Part shown: positions 28,014-36,569 of the stretch, in pieces
How positions within the stretch are numbered: position 1 is the stretch's first letter
Layout: each line of letters begins with the position of its first letter
Origin: Geodermatophilus pulveris
GTDB lineage: Bacteria; Actinomycetota; Actinomycetes; Mycobacteriales; Geodermatophilaceae
DNA: 64,000 nucleotides
Reading direction: 5' to 3'
Assembly (NCBI RefSeq): GCF_900188375.1
Contig: NZ_FZOO01000004.1
Location: 124,001 to 188,000 of the forward strand
Translations under genes and position numbers: made by a program
Notes under the pieces: generated by a model
Told to the model about the DNA's origin: nothing
The model's input: only the letters and a program-made list of their open reading frames with translations
Databases searched by the model: none

Positions 28014-28019
28014 AGCCTA
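28014..28019 (-). promoter_or_regulatory. -10 element, leaderless start of lipB
   Basis: TAGGCT ends 7 nt before the lipB GTG. Confidence 0.55.
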
Positions 28020-28028
28020 TGCCTGCGC

Positions 28029-28763
28029 TCAGCGCAGCCTGCGCGGCTCGACCCGGGTCTCGACCGCCGTTCCGTCCGGACCGCGCTCGACGCGGTGGGC
28101 GGCCGCGCCCGGCCGGTCCGCGACCGCCTCGACCAGCGCGGTGCCGCGGTAGACCAGCCCCACGCCGTCGTCCGTGGCGTGCCCGCCGGGCAGCGTGCCG
28201 TCGGCGACCAGCCGGTGGTACAGCGGGCGGCGCTGTGCCTCGGCGTCGTGGTGGACGCCGTTGGACGTGGGGATCAGACCCAGCCCGTCCGTCACCGGGC
28301 GCAGCTCGGGGCCGTGGGAGTCGGTGGTGCCGCCGACGTGCCAGCACAGCGACCCCGCCGACACCCCGCCGAGCACGACGCCGGCCTCCCACACCTCCCG
28401 GAACACCTCGTCGAGGCCGTGCACCCGCCACACCGCCAGCAGGTTGGCCACGCTGCCCCCGCCGACCCAGACCACGTCCTGCGCCAGCAGGTGCGCGCGC
28501 ACGTCGGGCACCGTCGGCATCGGGAACAGGCTCAGGTGGCTGACCTGCACCCGGCTGCCGGCGAACGCGCCGTAGACGCCGGCCAGCCGCACCGGGTCGT
28601 CGCCGGTGGCGGTGCCCAGGTAGCACAGCCGGGGGCGCTCGGGTGCCCCGGCGAGCTCGGCGGCCAGGTCGAACACCGGGCCCGGGGCCCAGTCGTACGG
28701 GCCGCGCCGGCGGGAGTCGAAGCCGATGCTCGTGGCCAGGATGGTCGGTGCGGTGGCGGGCAT
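28029..28763 (-). CDS. Peptidase S51 family (dipeptidase E / cyanophycinase-like)
   Basis: 244 residues. The nucleophile elbow GVSAGS (Ser135) and the preceding [16 protein letters not shown] strand-loop match the S51 peptidases, which use a Ser-His-Glu type triad in a class I glutaminase-like fold; His in [12 protein letters not shown] is a further conserved spot. Known members cleave Asp-containing dipeptides or cyanophycin; the substrate here is not defined. Its ATG overlaps the TGA of the upstream FAD oxidoreductase by one base (TGATG), so the two are translated in tandem. It ends about 22 nt from the lipB start. Confidence 0.85.
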   Translation of the reverse strand: MPATAPTILATSIGFDSRRRGPYDWAPGPVFDLAAELAGAPERPRLCYLGTATGDDPVRLAGVYGAFAGSRVQVSHLSLFPMPTVPDVRAHLLAQDVVWVGGGSVANLLAVWRVHGLDEVFREVWEAGVVLGGVSAGSLCWHVGGTTDSHGPELRPVTDGLGLIPTSNGVHHDAEAQRRPLYHRLVADGTLPGGHATDDGVGLVYRGTALVEAVADRPGAAAHRVERGPDGTAVETRVEPRRLR

Positions 28764-30007
28764 CAGGCGGCTCCTCGCCGGGCCGGGCGCAGGGCGGCGA
28801 GGACGGCCCGCGCGGTGCGCGCCCCGCTGGCCATGGCGCCCTGGATGGACGGGGTGTCGCGGTGGTCGCCGCAGACGTACAGGCCGCCGCCGAGGTCGAC
28901 CGCGCGGCGCAGCTGCAGCGGCGGGAGGGCGGCCGGCTGCGCGCCCGTGACGGTGACCGAGGTGAGGTGCTCGAGGTCGCCGGGGCCGACGCCGTGCAGC
29001 GCGGCCACCTCGCCGCGCACCTCGGCCTCGCGGGTCGGGGCCAGGCTGGAGCTGGCGACCAGCGCCCGGCCGTCGGGGCTGTAGGCGGGCTGGGCGTCGG
29101 TGAGCACGACGCTGTTGACCAGCCGCCCGCCCGGCGTCCCGAGCACGACCAGCGGGTCCCCGGTCGGTGAGGCGGGCAGCACGTGCAGGTGGGTGGTGAC
29201 CTGCCGGGGCGCCGAGCCGGTCACCGCCGGCACCAGCGCGGCGGCGGTGCCCGGGTCGGTGGCGACGACGACCGCGTCGGCCCGCACCGGGCCGTCGTCG
29301 GAGGTGACCCCGGTGCCGCTCACCGCGGTGACCCGCACCCCCAGGTGCACCCGGCCGGCACCCACCCGGTCGGCCAGCTGCTCCCCGATGCGCTGCATGC
29401 CCCGGGCCGGCAGCCCGATGGGCCCGCGGGCGAAGCTGCGCCAGAGCAGGTCCAGGTAGCGGCTGGAGGTCTCCAGCCGGTCCTCCAGCAGCACGCCGGC
29501 GAGGAACGGCCGGAAGAACCGGTCGATCGCCGCGTCACCGACCCCGGCCGCCCGCAGCCGCTGCTCCGCGGTCGTCTCCGGCGCCCGCAGCAGCCGCTCG
29601 ACCGGGGTGAGGGCCGCCCGCGCGGAGAACCCCGCGATGGCCGCCTTGCGGGCCGGGGACCCGATCGGGGCGCGCAGCGTGCCGAGGACCTCCGCCGGCC
29701 GGCGGCGCGGGTCGACCACCCGGTGCGCCCGGCCGTCGACCCGCACCACCGCGCCGGCCCAGAACCAGCCCAGGTCGAGGGCGGCCAGGTCCAGGTCGGC
29801 GACCCGCGGGTAGCCCACGTTGAGCACCTGGAAGCCGCGGTCGACGACGAAGCCGTCGACGACCTCGGTGGCCACCCGGCCCCCGGCGTGCCGCGCGGCG
29901 TCCAGCACGTGCACGTCGCAGCCGGCGGCGGCCAGCCGCCAGGCGGCGGACAGGCCGGCCAGCCCGGCCCCGACGACCACGACCTCGGCACGGGCGGGCA
30001 GCGGCAT
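28763..30007 (-). CDS. FAD-dependent amine-oxidase/phytoene-desaturase-like oxidoreductase
   Basis: 414 residues. The FAD-binding start EVVVVGAGLAGLSAAWRL (about 8-25), then HAGGRVATEVVDGFVVDRGF (about 40-59) and a C-terminal GGGLYVCGDHRDTPSIQGAM site are typical of the flavin amine oxidase/protoporphyrinogen oxidase superfamily. The substrate is unknown. It is coupled to the S51 peptidase gene. The ATG at 30007 has TAGGTT 6 nt upstream and no ribosome site. It is divergent from the kinase gene, 117 bp away. Confidence 0.83.
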   Translation of the reverse strand: MPLPARAEVVVVGAGLAGLSAAWRLAAAGCDVHVLDAARHAGGRVATEVVDGFVVDRGFQVLNVGYPRVADLDLAALDLGWFWAGAVVRVDGRAHRVVDPRRRPAEVLGTLRAPIGSPARKAAIAGFSARAALTPVERLLRAPETTAEQRLRAAGVGDAAIDRFFRPFLAGVLLEDRLETSSRYLDLLWRSFARGPIGLPARGMQRIGEQLADRVGAGRVHLGVRVTAVSGTGVTSDDGPVRADAVVVATDPGTAAALVPAVTGSAPRQVTTHLHVLPASPTGDPLVVLGTPGGRLVNSVVLTDAQPAYSPDGRALVASSSLAPTREAEVRGEVAALHGVGPGDLEHLTSVTVTGAQPAALPPLQLRRAVDLGGGLYVCGDHRDTPSIQGAMASGARTARAVLAALRPARRGAA

Positions 30008-30013
30008 GCCCCG

Positions 30014-30019
30014 AACCTA
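30014..30019 (-). promoter_or_regulatory. -10 element, leaderless start of FAD oxidoreductase
   Basis: TAGGTT ends 6 nt before the ATG at 30007. Confidence 0.55.
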
Positions 30020-30111
30020 GGCCGCCGGGCGCCGGCGCACGCGGCCGGGCCGGGTCCGTGGACGGCGCCAACGCCTGTGGACAGCGCCCGCGGGGTGCCC
30101 GGCCGGCCGCC

Positions 30112-30117
30112 TACGGT
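30112..30117 (+). promoter_or_regulatory. -10 element, leaderless start of kinase gene
   Basis: TACGGT ends 7 nt before the ATG at 30125. Confidence 0.55.
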
Positions 30118-30124
30118 GCCCGCC

Positions 30125-31732
30125 ATGCCGACGTCCCCGCCCGCGCCCGTCGTCCCCGGCTACCGGCTGGAGGAGCTGCTGGGCCGCGGCGGGTCCGGCG
30201 AGGTGTGGCGGGCGGTGCCCCGGTCCGGTGGTGCTCCGGTGGCGGTGAAGCTGCTGGTCGCCGGCGACGCCGAGCGCCAGGCGCGCGAGGCGGCCCTGCT
30301 GGGCGAGCTGGACCACCCCCACCTGGTGCGGCTGCACGAGGTCGTCCACGAGCCGCGCCGCGGCGGGCAGCCGCGGGTGGCACTGGTGCTCGACCTGCTC
30401 GCCGGCGGCAGCCTGGCCGCCCTGCTCGCCCGCCGCGGGCGGCTGCGGCCGGGTGAGGTGGTCACCGCGCTGGCCCCGGTGGCCGCCGCGCTGGCGCACG
30501 CCCACGAGCGCGGGGTGGTGCACGGCGACCTGTCCCCGGGCAACGTCGTGTTCACAGCCGAGGGCCGCCCGGTGCTCACCGACCTCGGGGTGGCGCACGT
30601 GCTCGGCGAGGAGTCCGCCGGCGAGGTGACGCCGGCCTACGTCGACCCGTCCGTCGCCCGCGGCGGCGCGTGCGGCCCGGCCTCGGACGTCTTCGGGGTG
30701 GCCGCGGCGGCCTTCCACGCGCTGACCGGGGTGGCGCCGTGGAACGCCGCGACGCCCGCGGACACCCTGCGGGTCGCCGCGGACGGCGAGCTGCCCGACC
30801 TCGCCGCGCTCGCCCCCGAAGCCCCGCCGGAGCTGCTCGCCGTCGTGGCCCGGGGGCTGTCCGCCGACCCGCACGACCGGGGCTCGGCGGCCGCCTTCGC
30901 GCTCGACCTGCGGCACGCCTGCCGGCCGGAGCCGGTGCGGCTGCCGCGGGCCGGCGTGCCCGACGAGGAGCTGGCCCGCACCGGCCGCGGCCCGCGCACC
31001 GAGCTCACCCACCAGGTCCCCGGCCGGCACCGCCAGGCGCCGTCCGAGCCCTCCACGCGCACCGGGCTGCGCTCGTGGGCCACTGCCGCGGCGCCGCTGC
31101 TGCGGCGGGCCGCCCTGCCGCTCGCCGCGGTGGCGGTCCTCGGTGGGCTGGTGTGGCTGGGCGTCTCGTGGGGGAGCGGGGCGGCGGCGCCCGGGGCCGC
31201 GGGGCCCGCCCTCGCCGACCGGGCCGCCGGCGCACCGGCCGCACCGGCGCCCTCCGGACCGGTCCCGCCGGGCCCGGCCGCGCCGCCGGCCCCGGTGGCC
31301 GTCCCCCCGCCGGCGGAGCCGGCCGACGTGCTCGAGGAGGACTGGGCGGCCCGGCTCACCGAGCTGTACCGGCGCCGTGCGGAGGCGCTGTCGGCGGGCT
31401 CCGCGGCGCGGCTGGCGGAGGTGTACGCCCCCGGCAGCGCCGTGCTGGACGCCGACCGGGACACCCTGGCCGCGCTGGCGGCCGCCGGGGAGGCGGTGCG
31501 CGGCTTCGCCCCGCAGGTGGTCGACGCGTCCGTCCTGGAGGAGGCGCCCGGCGGCAGGCGGGTGGTGCTGCGGGTGGTCGACCGCTGGCCGGACTACGCG
31601 GTGGTGCCGGCGGCCGACCGGGCGGGGCCGGCGCCGCGCCCGGTGGCCGGGCGGGGCGAGGCGGAGGTGCTGATGACGCTGGAGGCCACCGCGGCCGGGT
31701 GGCGGATCGCGTCGGCCGAGCGGGTGGGGTGA
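30125..31732 (+). CDS. Transmembrane Ser/Thr protein kinase with altered catalytic motifs
   Basis: 535 residues. Kinase domain: glycine loop GRGGSGEV (20-27), Lys42 in VAVKLL, catalytic loop HGDLSPGN (133-140) in place of the usual HRDLKPxN, and DLG (153-155) in place of DFG. The catalytic Asp and Asn are kept but the HRD arginine and the loop lysine are lost, so it may be a weak or atypical kinase. One membrane helix follows (about 325-346), then a Pro/Ala linker and a C-terminal NTF2/SnoaL-like region (about 405-535) expected outside the cell. A leaderless ATG is likely (TACGGT 7 nt upstream). Confidence 0.85.
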   Translation: MPTSPPAPVVPGYRLEELLGRGGSGEVWRAVPRSGGAPVAVKLLVAGDAERQAREAALLGELDHPHLVRLHEVVHEPRRGGQPRVALVLDLLAGGSLAALLARRGRLRPGEVVTALAPVAAALAHAHERGVVHGDLSPGNVVFTAEGRPVLTDLGVAHVLGEESAGEVTPAYVDPSVARGGACGPASDVFGVAAAAFHALTGVAPWNAATPADTLRVAADGELPDLAALAPEAPPELLAVVARGLSADPHDRGSAAAFALDLRHACRPEPVRLPRAGVPDEELARTGRGPRTELTHQVPGRHRQAPSEPSTRTGLRSWATAAAPLLRRAALPLAAVAVLGGLVWLGVSWGSGAAAPGAAGPALADRAAGAPAAPAPSGPVPPGPAAPPAPVAVPPPAEPADVLEEDWAARLTELYRRRAEALSAGSAARLAEVYAPGSAVLDADRDTLAALAAAGEAVRGFAPQVVDASVLEEAPGGRRVVLRVVDRWPDYAVVPAADRAGPAPRPVAGRGEAEVLMTLEATAAGWRIASAERVG

Positions 31733-31739
31733 GCCGCCG

Positions 31740-32648
31740 TCAGGCGCGCTGCAGGGCCGCCCGGAGGGCGGCGTCCAGGTCACGGTGCGTCCAGCGGTAG
31801 CCGGCCCGCTCCAGGGCCGCCGGCAGCGCGCGCTGGCCGGCCAGGACGCTGGACCGGCCGAACTCACCGAGCGCAAGGGCGATCACCGGCCCGGGCACCG
31901 GCAGCACGGCCGGCCGGTGCACCGCGGCGGCCAGCCGCCGGACGAACTCGGCGTTGGTGACGGGGGCCGGCCCGGTGAGGTTGACCGGGCCGGAGACGTC
32001 GCTGCCCAGCAGGAAGCGGATGGCGCCCACCTCGTCGTCCAGGCTGATCCAGGGCCAGTACTGCCACCCCGACCCCATCCGGCCGCCCAGGCCGGCGCGG
32101 AAGACCAGCCCGAGGATGCGCACGAGCATCGCGTCGCGGCCCACGACCAGGCCGGTGCGCAGGTGGGCGACGCGGACGCCGGCGTCCTCGGCCGGCCGGG
32201 TCGCGGCCTCCCACTCGACGCACAGCCGGGCCAGGAAGTCCGAGCCGGGCGGCGCGTCCTCCTCCACCGGCCGGTCCCCGGTGTCGCCGTAGTAGCCGAC
32301 GGCGGAGGCCGACAGCAGCACCCGCGGGCGGGCCGGGTCGGCGGCGGCCGCGGCGGCCAGCGCCCCGCTCACGGTGGCGGTGCTGTCCAGCCGGCTGGAG
32401 CGCAGTTGCTCCTTGTAGCCGGTGGTGAACGGCCGCGGCCGGATCGGCGTGCCGGCCAGGTTGACCACGGCGTCCACGTCGGCCAGCACGGCCGGGCCGA
32501 CCCGCCGGTGCTGCGGGTCCCACCGGTGCTCGTCGGCCGTGCGCGGGGTGCGGCGGACCAGCCGCAGCACCTCGTGCCCGTCGGTGCGCAGTGCCGGGAC
32601 CAGCCGTGACCCGATCAGCCCGGAGGAGCCGGTGACCGCGACCTTCAT
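31740..32648 (-). CDS. TIGR01777 family epimerase (extended SDR-like)
   Basis: 302 residues. The nucleotide-binding start MKVAVTGSSGLIGSRLVPAL, the DAVVNLAGTPI strand and SASAVGYYGDTGD (with the SDR-type Tyr) are family signatures. A C-terminal DUF1731 region (RAGYRWTHRDLDAALRAAL) completes it. The ATG at 32648 follows GAGGAG and was preferred to a longer reading from 32675. The reaction is not known for the family. From memory the M. tuberculosis homologue Rv2216 also sits between dlaT and lipB, as here apart from the intervening genes. Confidence 0.9.
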   Translation of the reverse strand: MKVAVTGSSGLIGSRLVPALRTDGHEVLRLVRRTPRTADEHRWDPQHRRVGPAVLADVDAVVNLAGTPIRPRPFTTGYKEQLRSSRLDSTATVSGALAAAAAADPARPRVLLSASAVGYYGDTGDRPVEEDAPPGSDFLARLCVEWEAATRPAEDAGVRVAHLRTGLVVGRDAMLVRILGLVFRAGLGGRMGSGWQYWPWISLDDEVGAIRFLLGSDVSGPVNLTGPAPVTNAEFVRRLAAAVHRPAVLPVPGPVIALALGEFGRSSVLAGQRALPAALERAGYRWTHRDLDAALRAALQRA

Positions 32649-32672
32649 GTGTCTCCTCGGAGGGGCGGGCCG

Positions 32673-32708
32673 CACTCGGGGCCCCGGCTGGTGCCGGGGC
32701 CCCGAGTG
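32673..32708 (-). terminator. sucB terminator hairpin
   Basis: Arms 32673-32688 and 32693-32708 pair perfectly over 16 bp around TGGT, 12 nt after the sucB stop. No T-run. Confidence 0.75.
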
Positions 32709-32720
32709 GTGCGCTCTGGG

Positions 32721-34631
32721 TCAGGAGAGGCCGAGCTCGCCGTGGAACTGGGCCGCCTCCAGCCGCTGCTTCACCGTGGTGAGGAAGCGGGCGGCGTCCG
32801 CGCCGTCGACGATGCGGTGGTCGTAGGTCAGCGCCAGGTAGACCATCGACCGGACCGCGATCACCTCGCCGAGGCCGGGGTCCTGGACGACGACCGGCCG
32901 CTTGACCACGGTGCCGACGCCGAGGATGGCCACTTGCGGCTGGTTGATGATCGGCGTGTCGAACAGCGCCCCGCGGCTGCCGGTGTTGGTCAGCGTGAAC
33001 GTGCCGCCCCCGAGCTCGTCGGGGGTGACCTTGTTGGCGCGGGTCCGCTCGGCCAGGTCGGCGATCTTGCGGGCCAGACCGCCGATGCTGAGGTCGCCGG
33101 CGTCCCGGATCACCGGCACCAGCAGCCCGCGCTCGGTGTCCACGGCCACGCCGAGGTTCTCCGCGTCGTGGTAGGTCACCGTGCCGGCCTCGAGGTCGAT
33201 CGAGGAGTTGACCGCCGGGTGCGCCTTGAGCGCCTCCACCGCCGCCTTGGCGAAGAACGGCAGGAAGGACAGCTTGACGCCCTCGCGGGACTCGAAGTCC
33301 CGCTTGGCCCGGTCGCGCAGCCGCGCGATGGCGGTGACGTCGGCCTCCACCACCGTGGTCAGCTGGGCGCTGACCTGCAGCGACTCCACCATCCGCCGGG
33401 CGATGACGGTGCGCAGCCGGGACAGCTTCTCGGTGCGCCCGCGCAGCGTGGTGTCCGGCTTGGCGGCCGGCGACGGGCTGGGTGCCGGCCGGCCCGAGGC
33501 TGCGGCCGGCGCCTCGGCCGGTGCCTCCGCCGGGGCCTCCGCCGGTGCCTCGGCGGGGGCGGCGGCCTTCTCGGCGGCGGCGATGACGTCCTGCTTGCGG
33601 ATCCGCCCGCCGACGCCGGTCCCGGTGACCGAGGACAGGTCGACGCCGCGCTCGGCGGCCATCCGGCGCACCAGCGGGGTGACGTACTGGCCGCCGCCGT
33701 CCCCGGCGGGCGCGGGGGACGGGGTCTTCGGCGCCGCGGGGGCCTGGGGGGCCACCGCCTGCGCCGGGGACGGCGCGTCGGTGGGCGAGGTGCTCGGCAG
33801 CACCCCGCCGGTGCCGTAGTCCGCGCCCGGAGCCTCCGACTTCGGCTGGGCCTGCTGCGGGGTGGGGTCGGCCTGCGGGGTGGGCTCGGTCGCCTGGGCC
33901 GGCGGCGTGGGGTCCCGCTGCTCCTGCTGGGACTGCGGCTCCTGCGGGGCCGGGGTCTCCTGCTGGGCCGGAGCGGGCTCGGACGGCGCGCTGCCGCCGG
34001 CCGACCCGGACCCGATGACGGCCAGCTCCGCGCCGACCTCCACGGTCTCGTCCTCGCCGACCGAGATGGACAGCAGGGTGCCCGACACCGGAGCGGGGAT
34101 CTCGGTGTCCACCTTGTCGGTGGAGACCTCCAGCAGCGGCTCGTCGGCGGTGACCTCGTCGCCCACCGACTTCAGCCAGCGGGTGACGGTGCCCTCGGTG
34201 ACGCTCTCGCCGAGCGCCGGCATGGTCACCTTCGTGCCCTCGCCGCCGCCCGCGTCGGCGCCGTCGCCGCCGCCCGAGGACGCCTGGGCCGGCTCGGGCT
34301 CGGTCTCCGGCTGGGCCTCCTGCGCCGGGGCCTGCTCCTGCTGGGCCGGGGCCTCGGCGGTGTCCGGGTCGGCGGCCGGTGCGCCGCCGTCGCCGTCCCC
34401 ACCGATGACCGCCAGCTCCGCGCCGACGTCCACGGTCTCGTCCTCCGAGACCAGGATCTTGGTGAGCACGCCGGCGGCCGGCGAGGGGATCTCGGTGTCG
34501 ACCTTGTCGGTCGACACCTCGAGGAGGGGCTCGTCGACCTCGACCTGCTCACCCTCCTGCTTGAGCCATCGGGTGACCGTGCCCTCGGTGACGCTCTCGC
34601 CCAGGGCGGGCATGGTGACGGACGTCGGCAT
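32721..34631 (-). CDS. sucB: 2-oxo acid dehydrogenase E2 (dihydrolipoamide acyltransferase), two lipoyl domains
   Basis: 636 residues. Two lipoyl domains carry the modified lysines Lys43 and Lys172 (both [10 protein letters not shown]), joined by Ala/Pro/Glu/Gln linkers. A subunit-binding domain ([20 protein letters not shown]) and a catalytic acyltransferase domain with His605 and Asp609 (YDHRIVDG) follow. The usual annotation is succinyltransferase (SucB); the mycobacterial homologue DlaT serves pyruvate dehydrogenase, so the substrate is open. It lies 42 nt downstream of lpdA on the same strand. AAGGAG precedes the ATG. It depends on LipB and LipA, both in this window. Confidence 0.95.
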   Translation of the reverse strand: MPTSVTMPALGESVTEGTVTRWLKQEGEQVEVDEPLLEVSTDKVDTEIPSPAAGVLTKILVSEDETVDVGAELAVIGGDGDGGAPAADPDTAEAPAQQEQAPAQEAQPETEPEPAQASSGGGDGADAGGGEGTKVTMPALGESVTEGTVTRWLKSVGDEVTADEPLLEVSTDKVDTEIPAPVSGTLLSISVGEDETVEVGAELAVIGSGSAGGSAPSEPAPAQQETPAPQEPQSQQEQRDPTPPAQATEPTPQADPTPQQAQPKSEAPGADYGTGGVLPSTSPTDAPSPAQAVAPQAPAAPKTPSPAPAGDGGGQYVTPLVRRMAAERGVDLSSVTGTGVGGRIRKQDVIAAAEKAAAPAEAPAEAPAEAPAEAPAAASGRPAPSPSPAAKPDTTLRGRTEKLSRLRTVIARRMVESLQVSAQLTTVVEADVTAIARLRDRAKRDFESREGVKLSFLPFFAKAAVEALKAHPAVNSSIDLEAGTVTYHDAENLGVAVDTERGLLVPVIRDAGDLSIGGLARKIADLAERTRANKVTPDELGGGTFTLTNTGSRGALFDTPIINQPQVAILGVGTVVKRPVVVQDPGLGEVIAVRSMVYLALTYDHRIVDGADAARFLTTVKQRLEAAQFHGELGLS

Positions 34632-34673
34632 CGACGCGGTGCTCCTTCGGCTCCGGGGGAGGGTGGGGGTGGG

Positions 34674-36053
34674 TCAGCTGTGCGCGTGCAGGGGCTTGCC
34701 GGCCAGCGCGAGGTGCGCCTCGCCCAGGGCCTCGCTCTGCGTCGGGTGCGCGTGGATCAGGCTGGCCACGTCGTCGGCCTCGGCCTCCCAGTTGTAGATC
34801 AGCTGCGCCTCGGCGATGAGCTCGCCGACCCGGCTGCCGACCATGTGCACGCCGACCACGGGGCCGTCCGGGGCCTGCACCAGCTTGACCGCGCCCTGGG
34901 TCTTGAGGATCTGGCTGCGGCCGTTGCCGCCGAGGTCGTAGGTGAGCACCTTGACGTCGCCGTAGCGCTCCTTGGCCTGGGCCTCGGTGAGGCCGACCGA
35001 GGCGACCTCGGGCTCGGAGTAGGTGACCCGGGGGACGCCGGCGTAGTCGATCGGCGCCGGCTCCAGCCCGGCCAGCCGCTCGGCGACGAGGATGCCCTCG
35101 CCGAAGCCGACGTGCGCCAGCTGCAGGCTGGGGACGAGGTCGCCCACGGCGGAGATGGTCTCCACGTTCGTGCGCATGTGCTGGTCGACGAGCACGTACC
35201 CGCGCTCCATCGCGACGCCGGCCTCCTCGTAGCCCAGCCCCTGGCTGACCGGGCCCCGGCCGACGGCGACGAGCAGGAGCTCGGCCTCGATCTCCTTGCC
35301 GTTCTCCAGCGAGACGGTCACGCCGTTCTCGGTGGTCTGCACGCCCGAGACCTTGCTGCCCAGCTCGAAGTTGATCTTCCGGCGGCGGAAGGCGCGCTCC
35401 AGCAGCTTGGAGGACGACTCGTCCTCCAGCGGCACCAGGTGCGGCAGGGCCTCGACGATCGTCACGTCGACGCCGAAGGACCTCCAGGCACTCGCGAACT
35501 CGCAGCCGATGACCCCGCCGCCGAGGATGACCGCCGAGGTGGGTACGTGGTCCAGGCTCATCGCGTGGTCGCTGGTGATGACCTTGGTGCCGTCGATGTC
35601 GATGCCGGGCAGGGTGCGCGCGTAGGAGCCGGTGGCGAGCAGCACGTGCTTGCCCTCGTAGCGCTGCCCGCCCACCTCGACCGCGGTGGGGGAGACCAGC
35701 CGGCCCTCGCCCTCGACGTACTGGATGCCGCGGCTCTTGATCAGCCCCTGCAGGCCCTTGTACAGCCGCGAGACGACGCCGTCCTTGTAGGCGTTGACGC
35801 CGTCCATGTCGATGCCGGCCAGCGACGTCTTGACGCCGAACTGCTCGCCCTCGCGCGCGCTGTCGGCGATCTCGCCGCTGTGCAGGAGCGCCTTGGTGGG
35901 GATGCAGCCACGGTGCAGGCAGGTGCCGCCGACCTTGTCCTTCTCGATCAGGACGACGGACATGCCCAGCTCGGCGGCGCGCAGCGCCGCGGCGTAGCCA
36001 CCCGAGCCACCACCGAGGATGACCAGGTCGGCGGGCGAGGTGGGTGCGCTCAC
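34674..36053 (-). CDS. lpdA: Dihydrolipoyl dehydrogenase (E3)
   Basis: 459 residues. FAD site LVILGGGSGGYAAALRAAEL (10-29), redox disulfide Cys45/Cys50 (GGTCLHRGCIPTKAL), an NAD site AVILGGGVIGCEFASAWRSF and the active-site His-Glu pair in HAHPTQSE near the C-terminus are all intact. It reoxidises the lipoyl groups of SucB and passes electrons to NAD+. The GTG start has GAGGAG upstream. The lpdA-sucB order makes an E3-E2 operon; E1 is not in the window. Confidence 0.97.
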   Translation of the reverse strand: MSAPTSPADLVILGGGSGGYAAALRAAELGMSVVLIEKDKVGGTCLHRGCIPTKALLHSGEIADSAREGEQFGVKTSLAGIDMDGVNAYKDGVVSRLYKGLQGLIKSRGIQYVEGEGRLVSPTAVEVGGQRYEGKHVLLATGSYARTLPGIDIDGTKVITSDHAMSLDHVPTSAVILGGGVIGCEFASAWRSFGVDVTIVEALPHLVPLEDESSSKLLERAFRRRKINFELGSKVSGVQTTENGVTVSLENGKEIEAELLLVAVGRGPVSQGLGYEEAGVAMERGYVLVDQHMRTNVETISAVGDLVPSLQLAHVGFGEGILVAERLAGLEPAPIDYAGVPRVTYSEPEVASVGLTEAQAKERYGDVKVLTYDLGGNGRSQILKTQGAVKLVQAPDGPVVGVHMVGSRVGELIAEAQLIYNWEAEADDVASLIHAHPTQSEALGEAHLALAGKPLHAHS

Positions 36054-36206
36054 GAGTCTCTCCTCGGGTGCCGGGGACCCGCCCGTTCACACGCGCGGGG
36101 GATGATCCTCGCCCATCCTGCCACCCCGGGAACGCGTCGGCGGATCGCACCGTTGCCAGCGCGGACGTCGCGACCCGAGCGCGACCCGGGAGGGACGGGA
36201 GCGGGC

Positions 36207-36551
36207 ATGGGGCTGTGGGGCCGTCTGCGGCGGCGGACGCCGGGCCGCGGGTCGCCGGGCCGCGGCACGCTGGACCGCGGTGCCGGGCGGGGCGACGTCG
36301 CCCACCTGGAGCAGTTCGTCGCCGGCCGCCGCGGCGTGGAGGGGTACGTCGAGCCCCGGACGGCGGTCACCGAGACCACGATCGTGCTGGTGGCCGCGGA
36401 CGGCGAGTGGACCCGGCGCCGCATCGACGGACCCGAGACCGCGCGCCGGCTGTCCCGGGAGCTGGGCATCCCGGTGTACGACGCCCAGGTCACCGGCTAC
36501 CCCCAGCGCATGCGCGACTGGTCCGCGCGCCAGCGGCGCGACCGCCCCTGA
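36207..36551 (+). CDS. Small conserved-looking basic protein, unknown function
   Basis: 114 residues. A very Arg/Gly-rich head (WGRLRRRTPGRGSPGRG) precedes a compact alpha/beta region with VEPRTAVTETTIVLVAADGE and LGIPVYDAQVTGYPQRMRDW. GGGAGG and GGGAG lie before the ATG. It is divergent from lpdA and convergent with pepA (18-nt gap). Small proteins of this type occur beside lpdA/pepA in actinobacteria by my recollection, but I know no function. Confidence 0.75.
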   Translation: MGLWGRLRRRTPGRGSPGRGTLDRGAGRGDVAHLEQFVAGRRGVEGYVEPRTAVTETTIVLVAADGEWTRRRIDGPETARRLSRELGIPVYDAQVTGYPQRMRDWSARQRRDRP

Positions 36552-36569
36552 CGGCGGCCGTCCCAGGCC

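Noticed and set aside
33511-33560. Repeats in sucB as a mobile or regulatory repeat
   Set aside because: They encode the Ala-Glu-Ala-Pro flexible linker normal for E2 proteins.
32649-36206. Upstream part of a 1300-codon open frame ending in the small protein at 36207
   Set aside because: It is antisense to sucB and lpdA, which carry intact catalytic motifs; only the last 114 codons lie outside them and have a ribosome site.
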